NCBI RefSeq assembly: GCF_001649575.2
Contig: NC_051442.1
Coordinates: forward strand, 27,106,519-27,170,518
From: Kryptolebias marmoratus
Lineage: Eukaryota > Chordata > Actinopteri > Cyprinodontiformes > Rivulidae
DNA length: 64,000 nucleotides
Direction of reading: 5' to 3'
Part shown: positions 54,980 to 64,000 of the stretch, piece by piece
Numbering within the stretch: position 1 is the first letter of the stretch
Layout of the letters: each line of letters opens with the position of its first letter
Position numbers and translations under genes: made by a program
The notes under the pieces: generated by a model
What the model saw: the letters and a program-made list of their open reading frames with translations, nothing else
Database searches by the model: none
What the model was told of the DNA's origin: nothing

Positions 54980-55499
54980 ATGCATACTGTCTTCTTTTAA
55001 GACCAGGCTTAAGACTTTCCTTTTTGATCAATCCTATAGTTAGGTTTGTCTTGGGCTTCCTGAGCTAATCCTTAGTTATGCTGGTATAGGCTTAGACTGC
55101 TGGAGGAAAAATTGGCCACATTTCCTCATTCTGCTGCTGTCTTTACTTGCTCTACCACCTGGACCAGTCATTCTCTGTCTCTCTTTACTGTCCTCTAACT
55201 CCAACCGGTCGAAGCAAATGGCTGCTGGTCCTGAATCTGGTTCTGTTGGAAGTTTCTTTCTGTTAAAAGGGAGTTTCTCCTTTCCACTGCTGCCAATGTG
55301 ATGCTCAGGATGGGAGACTGTGACAAAGTGAAGATTCTATGCAATATGCTGGCTTCCTTAGATAGATAACCTTTAGGAATTGGCTTTTTATTATGTATGT
55401 GAATGTTTTTTTGTTTTTTTTACAGTGCCCTGAGATGACTTTTGTTGTGACTTTCTGTTGTGACTTAGTGCTATTTAAATAAACTGAATTTAATTGAAT
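54980..55499 (+). mobile_element. 3' end of an L2-like LINE
   Basis: Phrases typical of a teleost LINE 3' region occur in order: AAGACTTTCCTTTTTGATCA, GGCTTAGACTGCTGGAGG, GGTTCTGTTGGAAGTTTC, TTAAAAGGGAGTTTCTCC, GCCCTGAGATGACTTTTGTT. The end is ATTTAAATAAACTGAATT followed by a TGAATT-type tail. It abuts, and truncates, an RPT-A copy. Confidence 0.7.
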
Positions 55500-55945
55500 T
55501 GAAACCAACAATTCAGAGTTGTAGAGGAACATCCGATGATTACTGTTGTAAAGTTCCAATAAAATCCATTCAGTGGATTTTGAAATATTTTGCTAACAGG
55601 CAGACAGAGTTGACTCAAGTGGTTAATTGCAACGTTTTAAACACAAATCTCTACCAATCAGATAGTGCTCAGAGTATGTGTTAAAGATCAGTGTCAGCTT
55701 TTATCTAATCAAATTCTAGTTCAGTATCTGTAAAATTGACTGAGTTGCAGCCATTTTTATGTTTGCTAAGATCACTTTGGCAACCATCTTGAATTCTGCT
55801 GACTTTCGAAGTTAGTCAATTGTAAATGCCCATTCTGGGAATTTCAATAAAATTCATTCAGTTATTCATGAGATAATGATACAGACAAACACACATATGG
55901 GCTGAAACATTATCGCTTTGCCCTCACCTTTGGTGATGAGCAATA
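55500..55945 (+). repeat. RPT-A copy 8 (head removed by LINE)
   Basis: It begins inside a monomer (AGTTGTAGAGGAACATCCGA), keeps one full further monomer (GCAACCATCTTGAATTCTGC) and ends with the tail AAACATTATCGCTTTGCCCTCACCTTTGGTGATGAGCAATAA. Confidence 0.75.
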
Positions 55946-56474
55946 AACATGATCAGAGCTGAAAACTTGAAGTTTAGGCAGCACAGGTCATCCATTGATG
56001 AAGCCCATCCTGTCCAGAGTGGACGAACAGCATGTGATAGCTAAATGCTATCATTTCAGATGTAGCCAAAACGAGGCCTGACTGTTAAAGTTCTTGGCTT
56101 TAAATAAAGAGTGTGGGGGTGGATTTTTAACCTCATCTGAACTCATCAGTACAAGGAGTTCTTGAGGGTGAGAGAGAGAGCTTAAAGGAATTCATGCAGA
56201 CTGATGAGTCGTCTAAGTGTTTCAGAGCCCAGCTGAGCAACAGAAAATCCCAAGATCATATCACTGTGAGCTGGACTGTTTCACTGGTGAGGATGTGCCT
56301 CCAAAAATGTTTGTGCCTATAGTAAATATTTGTGTGCCATTTCAAAGACCCACCCAAGGGTCATTTCCTGAGTGGCTGAGAATTAGTGCATCAATTTAAT
56401 GAGCACACACACATATTCCTTCTTAATGAGCCGTGGCTGAAATCAGTCCACACCTTTTTCATTTCAATCGGACT

Positions 56475-56632
56475 CAGAGGTAATCTTCTACTTGCATCAC
56501 CTGTTTTGAAATGGTTTTCATTTCCCTGTTGAAACAACACATATTTTCCATTTGTAAATACAGCACTGGAAACAGGAACAGCTGATTGACCCACAACCTT
56601 CGTGCTAAAAGGCAGAGCTGGATCCTTAAAGG
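56475..56632 (+). repeat. Local duplication, copy A
   Basis: The sequence from AGGTAATCTTCTACTTGCAT to GGATCCTTAAA is repeated at 58287-58443 with about one difference in eight. Copy A continues after an inserted element at 57434-57463 (TAATGTCTGAGG). Confidence 0.8.
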
Positions 56633-57433
56633 GGTAGTCTGGTCATTTTTGAAGTGATGTTCTGTCAAGTAGTTATCAGTAGTTAGTACCTTATCAGTTG
56701 GACATCATTCATAGAGCATGAAGTACAGAGAAAGAGGCAAAAGTCTTTGTCCAATGACAAAGACTTAAGTTGTTTTTCAGGCCTATAAAATAACTTCTCA
56801 AAAACAACATACAGGTGTGGAAGAACAATACATTAGCTAATATTAAACCTCCACACTTTGCATGACACTGTTTAGTTTGCCACTTTTTTCTTAACTGAAC
56901 AACATCTGTGTTACCACACAAATATACTGCCCCTTTTACATGGGCTCTAAAAGTCCCGGTTCCACTCTACTCCGCTTGCTTTGCGCATGTTTCCACCGGC
57001 ATTTTTTCGAGGCCAGCCCTGCTTTTTTGGTCCCTGCTTTGGAGTAGGGCCAGCCGGGTCGGCTATCCTCTGCCACCGACCACACTGGCCGGTGTAGACG
57101 CGATGCATTCTTTATAGAGCTGAGCAGAGTAGAGTGGAGTAGAGCGGGACTTCTGAATTAGAGCCCATGTAAAAGGGGCATTAGTGTGCTGAACATACTA
57201 TTATATACAAGTGGTGCTGAGGCTTCTGAATGTGTCCATCTGCCTGATCAGTGCGTCTAGTTAGTGCAAAAGTCAACTTAACTTCAGGAAAGCTTCGAGT
57301 TGAAAGAGTCTGAAAAAATGGCCCTTGTTTGATAGCCTTTAGTCAAGCTTTGACAAAGATCGTTACCTCTTTTGCCATACTCCCTGCTCTATGACTGAAC
57401 ATCACTTCAAAACTGACCAGACTATCCCTTGAA
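56633..57433. mobile_element. Non-autonomous DNA element with about 35-bp terminal inverted repeats
   Basis: The left end GGGGTAGTCTGGTCATTTTT...GAAGTGATGTTC is inversely repeated at the right (GAACATCACTTC...GACCAGACTATCCCTT). Comparison with duplicate copy B (CCTTAAAACAG) shows the uninterrupted sequence, confirming an insertion after CCTTAAA. It contains another MITE at 56928-57180. Confidence 0.8.
56928..57180. mobile_element. 253-bp MITE nested in the previous element
   Basis: The ends TGCCCCTTTTACATGGGCTC and the complement at the right (ending 57180) match perfectly for about 22 bp. Flanks are ATAC and TTAG; no clear target duplication. The inner part is GC-richer and has no coding capacity. 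Confidence 0.85.
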
Positions 57434-57463
57434 AACACAGTGTAGAAGTAATGTCTGAGGCCT

Positions 57464-58286
57464 TGTCGATATGAGTACTTTTTTTTTTTCCCCAAAACCT
57501 TTTTTTTTTTTTTAAATTGTAGTTTCTTAACGTATCCTTATGAACACAGCACTGTTTTAAGACATGTTGTCACCCACACGAAAAAGAAATGCTGTCATAA
57601 CTGCCAGGCCAGTATGTGGTGCTGTAACTCTGTCATGAAACTACACCAGAAACAGGAATCAAGACATGGAGCATGCACATACAGCTTATACCAACCGTAG
57701 ACACAACAACAAGAAAAAGACCAAGGTGGCAAATATAAAAGCAAGAAGCAGATCCTTTTTGTGGACAGATGACAAATAGTGTAACATTAAACTACAAGAC
57801 TGACTGGAGTTGTGTTAGTCCAGAAATGTGGACATAATGAATGATTTCAGGCCCAGTATTCAGTAATAGACAGCTGGAGGTAAGAGTTCTCATTAAGATG
57901 TTCAAAGCATACCAGGCTAAATTCTTTAGATGCAAATGTTGGTCTTTTAAAACTATTCCTATATAATGTTTGCTATATATATATATATATATATATATAC
58001 TCAGTGATCGTTTTCTGCAAAGTTTGTGTTATCTGTATTGTTAACAGTTCAAAACGGTCGTAAGTTATGTTAGAGGTGGGTCTATGACATCATAGTTTTA
58101 AAGAAGTTGTGTTTTGGATGTCCACACGAAAAGAGAAGGGTGATGTTTCAATTTTTACTTTGGAACCCAGTTTCAAAAAATACCATTTAGTGGTTCCTGA
58201 AACTGTTTCGGTGTGGACGCAAGGCTGAAATAATAAAAAAAAAGTCTACATATTCACAAGACCTGTTCCTGTGTGGACGGGACCTC
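57464..58286. mobile_element. Third non-autonomous DNA element between the duplicates
   Basis: CCTTGTCGATATGAGTA near the left and GTGTGGACGGGACCTCA at the right form an imperfect inverted end (GAGGCCTTGTC against GAGGTCCCGTC). It includes T-runs at 57480 and 57502 and a (TA)n run at 57974-57999. No coding sequence. Confidence 0.5.
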
Positions 58287-58465
58287 AAAGGTAATCTTCT
58301 ACTTGCATCACCCTTTTTAGAATGGTTTTCATTTCCCTCTTAATCAACACAAATTTTTCCATGTGTAAATACAATGCTGGAAATAGGAAAATCTGATTGC
58401 CCCATGGCCATCGTGCTTAAAATGGCAGAGCTAGACCCTTAAAACAGACTGCAGCAGTGATGTCT
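58287..58465 (+). repeat. Local duplication, copy B
   Basis: Second copy of 56475-56632 plus 57434-57463 (ends GTGATGTCTGAGG), without the insertion. Confidence 0.8.
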
Positions 58466-58914
58466 GAGGGAAATGAGCCACTTTGCAATTGAGATCAAAT
58501 GTCCCACTGTCAGGCTGCCCTGAAAACTGGATAAAACCAGTTAAAAAACCTTGGCCTTTAATGAATCATTTCCATAATATCCTTGGCATCACTCCTAAGA
58601 AGGCTATTGCTATGAGTCAGCAAGATGTCTGCCTTTATTGGGTTAAAGAGAGTGCTGCTCCCTTCTTTTTACTGTGGCTAACTCAGGACGGTTTGAGAGT
58701 ATTATTATTTTTATTGGAGCTTGGATGGAGGTCTAAGTGACGGAAAGAGAAAAGGACATCTCTCTCTGCTATAATTTTGCTTGTCATGATATTCATACTG
58801 ACCTACTTTGTAGTTTTTAAATTCTTAATGCATGCTTTGAGACAGACTGAAGTATATTACAAGAAGTTCTTACAGGATATTCCATTAGAATAATCACAAA
58901 ACTTCTTTTCTTAT

Positions 58915-59360
58915 TGCTTGCCAAAAGTCAAAGGTGGATAATATTATTTTGGAACATGTCTGTAATTGTCTGTTAGCAAAATATCTAACAAACCATTGAG
59001 CAATTTTGAACAAAAAATGCAGAAAGTAATCACTGGGCGTTTATCTACAACTGATTAAGTTTTGGAGTCAATCCAATTCAACATGGCTGCCACAACAAAT
59101 CAACATTAGCCAACATAACATGGCTATAAATCAGGCAAATTTACAGATGATGCGTTAACATTTGATATGGTAGTAATTGAGAATCATTAACAACACATAA
59201 TCCAAGTGCAACATCTGGTTGTGTCTCATGAGATCACACTTAATGTTATTTTCAAGGTTTGACCAAAACAGCTACGGCTCTGTCATTTCTAACCATAAGA
59301 TGATCTTACTTTAAAACTTAGAATGAAAGGCAGTGGGAGACATGCATTTAAAAACCACCA
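58915..59360 (-). repeat. RPT-A copy 9 (reverse)
   Basis: Reverse family phrases: TTAGCAAAATATCTAACAAAC, GGAGTCAATCCAATTCAAC, AGGTTTGACCAAAACAGCTA, TAGAATGAAAGGCAGTGGG. The tail hairpin is degraded (GCCAAAAGTCAAAGGTGGATAAT). Confidence 0.8.
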
Positions 59361-59960
59361 TTTTCAAACCTAAAATAAATGATTCATTTTTAATCTATGT
59401 GACACATTTATCTCAGTAAAGTATAAGAGTTATGTGTAAGGTGTCTGAGAGAATGTGTCCCCAGCAGCAGCAGCAGCAACAGCACTGTTCTTGGCAGGGC
59501 ATAGCTTTGTACATGCCAATAAACAGGAGACGTGAACAGGATTAGTCCTACACCTGGCCCTGATGTCTGACCTGGTGCTCACAGAGATATACCGTAGCAA
59601 CTGCAACCATAAAAACAGTTCCAATATTCACACCACCACTCCAGTCTAAGTGAGCCACAAACACTTGTTTAAATGCTAGTTTGTAACTCCAGAATCAACT
59701 GAGGCTGGCAAAACCATGTCTTTACATATATTAGAGGAAATTGTAACAACAGAAATGTTTCCATTTTATGGCAGTTTTTCCAAAGTTCACAAAAATTTGT
59801 TTTCATGCCTGGTGAAGGTACTGTTAGCTCAACTATGACATTTTAACAAGACTATTACTTGTCTTTCTGTACTCAAGCATGGAATCAGTTTACTGCATTT
59901 AACGTATAGGAGCCCACTACATCAGGTGACACTATGCCATCTGAGCCAGCTGTTCAGAAA
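59361..59960. other. Spacer without a recognised gene
   Basis: No coding region recognised; a short CAG run lies at 59463-59478. Confidence 0.35.
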
Positions 59961-60240
59961 TTTAAACGCCTTGCATTACTTGAAAGAACCCATATCACCC
60001 GCTGACTTTCATTCCAGGGTTTCAAACTGAGATCATCTTATGAAATGTGAGTTGTAGTCAGTTTGGTCAAACCTTGAAAATAACATTATGCACAATCATG
60101 CTTGTATGCATTGTGAATAACTGTCAGCTCGTACCACAACAAACTTTAGTCCAGTATCTGTATAATTTACAAAGTTGAAACAATTTTTCTGCTTACTAAA
60201 GTTGATTAGCTGTTTCAGCAATCTTGAATTGGGCTGACAA
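59961..60240 (+). repeat. RPT-A copy 10 (truncated)
   Basis: Head AAACGCCTTGCATTACTTGAA, then GCTGACTTTCATTCCAGGG, AACCTTGAAAATAACATTATG and AGCAATCTTGAATTGGGCTG; it stops there. Confidence 0.75.
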
Positions 60241-60429
60241 ATGAATAAATACCTGAGTGCAATTGCACAACGTGTTGTAAGTAAATTCATCCATTTCATC
60301 TGTTGTGTTTGTTCTCATGAGAACTCTCTGTAAATAAACATTGATGAAATGATTTTTTATCAGACTGAAGAACACAAGAAACAAAAAGCCCATAAATTCC
60401 ACAACCAAAAGTATGACTAGATGTGGGAA

Positions 60430-60640
60430 GGGTACTATTCCATCCATTAATTTTCTGTACCCACTTGATTTTTACTTTGGGTCTAGAGGACCAGGTGCTT
60501 ATCTTCAGTGGTCAACGACAGAGGTTGGGTACACACTGGACAAGTCACCAGTCCATCACAGAGATGAACAACCATGCACCAATAAACCTAACATGCATGT
60601 TTTTGGTCTGTGGGAGGAAAGCGGAAAACAGAGAAAACAT
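60430..60640 (-). mobile_element. SINE-type element, same family as 11964-12302
   Basis: The reverse complement shares GTCTGTGGGAGGAAA/ACATGCATGTTAGGTT and the GGACTGGTGACTTGTCC-type segment with the plus-strand copy in L1-A. It is 5'-truncated. Confidence 0.65.
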
Positions 60641-60719
60641 GTTGGTGTAGATTCTCAGTCATCCAGGACATGGTAAATCAAAATAATAAGTTAAAAACAG
60701 AGAAAACTAGATAAAACCT

Positions 60720-61150
60720 GCACATTCAGAGAGCTCATAGGTGTCTTGGTGGTCTCTCTCTGTATTCTACTTCTCTACGGTCACCCAGTTTGTGAGGACA
60801 GCCTGCTCTTGGTAGATTTACACGTTTCACATTCCTTTCATTTAACTGAACTCCTGGGGATGTTTAGGGCCATAGAAATCCTTCTGTATTCATTCCCTGA
60901 CTTTACTTTACAATAATCTTTTATTTAAATTGAATTAGGACAGTCACTTTAAAGGTGGTGAATATTTATACAATCATCTATTTAAATTACATCTTTTTAT
61001 TTGGCATTACTCTGTAGAAATTTGATTTCACTTTAACATTGAATGCTATTTTGAATTTATTTGTAAAGAAGGCCAATTTATGACATGATTGATTTATGAC
61101 AGCAATAAAAGCATAAAACTTCCATGAATACTTTTTATAGGCACTGTAAG
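60720..61150 (-). mobile_element. Terminal fragment of a Tc1-like transposon
   Basis: It ends with GAATACTTTTTATAGGCACTGTA, the terminus of a common teleost Tc1-like family, and contains GGTGGTGAATATTTATACAA and AATTTGATTTCACTTTAACATTG, also from the 3' region. No frame is open. Confidence 0.55.
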
Positions 61151-61714
61151 TTTTATCCTTTGTGGTGAAACTTATCAATACACACCAACTACAGCAGGGT
61201 CACTTTAGGGAAAATGAAATTCAATATAATAAAAATGAAGCCTTACCTAAACTGCACTGTCTGTTCAGGAATTCTGGCTGACTCAACTGGGAACTAAATA
61301 TTTCAAAATATTGGTTGGAAATTTAAAATAAATGAGTTAACTTTTTACAAGGGAATCATTTTTTTTCTCAACTTTTTAAACAAGAATAAGACCAATAAAT
61401 CATCTCACCATTGCCAGTACCAGAGTAGAACTGAGCAGAACCCTCAAGCTCCCAGACCCTTTGGTAGAGGATCTGAGCTTAAAGTGAAGTGGAACTGCCC
61501 ATGTGGATAAAGTAAAGCTGAGATACTTATGTTAAATTTTATCTGAGCTCAGTTTATTATAAGACATTTTCTTTGAAACGGATGCTGTCATCATTTTGTG
61601 GCTAATAAATTTAAAATGCGGCTAATTTAAAGTGTCAACAATTAGTAGACACTGTGGGTAAAAAAAAACTATAAAACCCAAGAGAGAACTTACACTATTT
61701 TAATCTCACACTGT
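61151..61714. other. Spacer without a recognised gene
   Basis: AT-rich; no repeat or coding region recognised. Confidence 0.35.
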
Positions 61715-63200
61715 CCAAATATAAAAAATAAAAGGAACACTCACATAACACATCCTAGATCTGAATGAATGAAATATTCTCATTGAATACTTTGTTCTGT
61801 ACAAAGTTGAATATGCTGACAACAAAAATCAAATGGAAATCAAATTTATTAACCAATGGAGGCCTGGATTTGGAGTCACACACAAAATTAAAATGGAAAA
61901 ACACACTACAAGATGATCCAACTTTGATGTAATGTCCTTAAAACATGTCAAAGTGAGGCTCAGTATTGTGTGTGGCCTCCACGTGCCTGTATGACCTCCC
62001 TACAACACATGGGCATGATCCTGATGAGGTGGCGGATGAGCTCCTGAGGGATCTCCTCCCACACCTGGACTAAAGCATCCGCCAACTCCTGGAAAGGCTG
62101 TGATGCAATGTGACTTTGGTGGATGGAGCGAGACATGATGTCCCAGATGTGCGCAAGACCAGATTCAGGTCTGGGGAACAAGCAGGCCAGTCCATAGCTT
62201 CAATATCTTTATCTTGCAGGAACTGCTGACACACTCCAGCCACATGAGGTCTAGCATTGTCCTGCATGAGGAGGAACCCAGGGCCAACAGCACCAGCATA
62301 TGGTCTCACAAGGGGTCTGAGGATCTCATCTCTGTACCTAATTGCAGTCAAGCTACCTCTGGCGAGCACATGGAGGGCTGTGCAGGCCTCCAAAGAAATT
62401 CCCCCCACACCATTACTGACCCACTGCCAAACTGGTCATGCTGAAGGATGTTGCAGGCAGCAGATTGCTCTCCATGGCGTCTCCAGACTCTGTCACATGT
62501 GCTCAGTGTGAACCTGCTTTCATCTATGAAGAGGGCACCAGTGGTGAATTTGCCAATCCTGGTGTTCTCTGGTAAATGCCAAGCATCCTGCACGGTATTG
62601 GGCTGTGAACACAACCCCCATCTGTGGATGTTGGGCCTTCATACCATCCTCATGGAGTCGGTTTCTAACCGTTTGTGCAGACACATGGACATTTGTAGCC
62701 TGCTGGAGGTCATTTTGCAGGGCTCTGGCAGTGCTCCTCCTGTTCCTCCTTGCACATAGGCGGAGGTAGCGGTCCTGCTGCTGGGTCGTTGCCCTCCTAA
62801 GGCCTCCTCCACGTCTCCTGGTGTACTGGCCTGTCTCCTGGTAGCGCCTCCAGCCTCTGGACACTACTCTGACATACACAGCAAATCTTCTTGCCACAGC
62901 TCGCATTGATGTGCCATCTTGGATGAGCTGCACTACCTGAGCCACTTGTGTTGTTTGTAGAGTCCGTCTCATGCTACCACGAGTGTGAAAGAACCACCAA
63001 TATTCAAAAGTGACCAAAACATCAGCCGGAAAGCATAGGTACTGAGAAGTGGTCTGTGGTCCCCACCTGCAGAACCACTCCTTTATTGAGTGTCTTGCTA
63101 ATTGCCAATAATTTCCACCTGTTGTCCATTTGCACAACAGCATGTGAAATTGATTGCCAATCAGTGTTGCTTCCTAAGTGAACAGTTTGCTTTCACAGAA
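61715..63200 (-). mobile_element. Nearly full-length Tc1-like transposon
   Basis: The left flank carries sequence typical of this family (CATCCTAGATCTGAATGAAT, ACTTTGTTCTGTACA, AATTTATTAACCAATGGAGG) ahead of the transposase stop. The transposase gene occupies 61960-62972 and about 200 bp of non-coding sequence follow to the right. I could not pair terminal inverted repeats, so both ends are approximate. Confidence 0.65.
61960..62972 (-). pseudogene. Tc1-like transposase, frameshifted
   Basis: The ATG at 62972 ([20 protein letters not shown]) starts a paired-like helix-turn-helix DNA-binding region, with RAVARRFAV and an [11 protein letters not shown] basic linker. The DDE/D region follows through frameshifts. 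First Asp is in FIDESRF (codon at 62522-62524). Second Asp is in LMQDNARPH (62259-62261). The WP-SPDLNPIEHLWD block is damaged near 62160: it reads SPDLNLVL in one frame and HIWDIMSR in another, so the third acidic residue is lost. The C-terminus, CCREVIQARGGHTQY, is typical. About 340 residues originally; now inactive. Confidence 0.85.
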
Positions 63201-64000
63201 GTTTGATGGAGTTATATTGTGTTGTTGCAAAACCAAACACCACTGAATTTGCCAACCACTTTAGTAAGAGCTGTCTTTTTCTGATTTGAATCATTGCCCA
63301 GGGATTTTTTTTTAAACAAACATTGTGTTTTCTCTGTAAATTTGGCAAGTCACTGTTTCAACATAAAGCTTTGATTGCTTCATCTTTAAACTCTATAAAA
63401 CATCTGTGCGATTTTGCCAGTATTATCATATGGATTATTGATATGTGGACTTTGACAACCACATTTTAATCAAGTTATACTTTAGTCCAAGTGAAGTTTC
63501 ATACCAAAGACAAGCTCCTTCAAAAACGTCCAACTTCCATGAATCACAACATTTCCAAACACTGTGGTGTGGTGGGTCTGATTCAAATTTCTATCAGCAA
63601 TACTCAAAGTTGCCAGTCTCTGCCACTAAAATTTTGTGGATTAGTTGCTGAAAAAATTGGGAATCCCCGCTGTAAAATAATCTGCTTTAGTTAAACATGA
63701 GTTCAGAGACATACAAGTTAGCAACTCTCACTTCTGGTTGTCATTACTCACAGTTTGTCTAGTTTTCTGTCTAAGCAGACATTAATTGCAATTAACTACC
63801 TTCACCTGGCGCACCAGGTGTAATCAGTCCCCAACTGAGAAGCTAGGATGAAAACTGGCAGCAATCTGTGCCTAAAAACCAGAACTAAACCGTTCATTTA
63901 TGGTGGGCAAAATGGAAAATGAAAAAGAAATGAACTCAGGAACCTGATTAGGTTGACTTAACTATAACTGACAGAAACCCACTAATTATCAAGCTGTAAG
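63201..64000. other. Spacer without a recognised gene
   Basis: No coding region or repeat unit recognised. Short frames at 63445-63694 show no features. Confidence 0.35.

Noticed and set aside
1..64000. CRISPR arrays, operons or other prokaryotic features
   Set aside because: The repeats seen are transposons, minisatellites and microsatellites; the sequence is vertebrate nuclear DNA.

Overview
The window reads as nuclear DNA of a bony (teleost) fish. It is AT-rich and gene-poor, with two assembly gaps (N at 45153-45246 and 50162-50473). It is full of teleost-type transposable elements: L1-clade, L2-like and other LINEs, tRNA-derived SINEs, LTR elements, Tc1-like, hAT-like and CACTA-like DNA transposons, and MITEs. 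The only clearly intact cellular gene is the single-coding-exon nuclear co-repressor nrip1 (RIP140) on the minus strand at 41043-44642. It has an in-exon 5' leader, a splice acceptor, a putative 3' UTR running left to about 38.86 kb, and upstream non-coding or intronic sequence to the right.

Region 1 (1-13.5 kb) is a nest of transposons up to four deep. An old plus-strand L1-like LINE (ORF1 remnant at 596-988, ORF2 remnant at 9712-13375) is split by an 8.3-kb element at 1240-9514. That element has CACTA-type ends (CAC-A/T-GTAAAAAA) and a TA duplication. It holds relics of two plus-strand genes: a multi-exon gene (3139-4768) of a teleost multicopy SAM-domain-associated type, and a C2H2-finger/transposase-like gene (4783-5482 and 8322-9038). 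These relics are broken in turn by a solo LTR (2702-3114), a SINE (about 3595-3900) and an LTR element with both LTRs but no visible polymerase (5483-8309). One LTR of that element carries a 746-bp terminal-inverted-repeat element (7377-8122).

Region 2 (13.5-23.4 kb) holds LINE fragments, a perfect 17-bp-arm hairpin (15252-15291), and a nearly complete young L1-clade LINE on the minus strand (17076-22708). That LINE has 14-bp target-site duplications, a poly-A tail, ORF1 with one nonsense codon, and ORF2 with one homopolymer frameshift.

Region 3 (23.4-38.9 kb) is dominated by an interspersed repeat, called RPT-A here, with at least ten copies in the window. The copies differ in the number of internal monomers of about 330 bp. 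One copy carries an unusual insert in which a decayed histone H3 sequence lies between LINE-like 5' and 3' sequence. Decayed Tc1-like elements follow.

Region 4 (38.9-49.5 kb) is nrip1 with its flanks. Region 5 (49.5-64 kb) is again repeats: a hAT-type element with 8-bp target duplications, nested MITEs inside a local duplication (56.5-58.5 kb), more RPT-A, an L2-like LINE tail, and a frameshifted Tc1-like transposase gene (61960-62972).

Apart from nrip1 I see no gene in the window that looks functional. Family names come from reading translated and nucleotide sequence and from memory of these families; no search was run.
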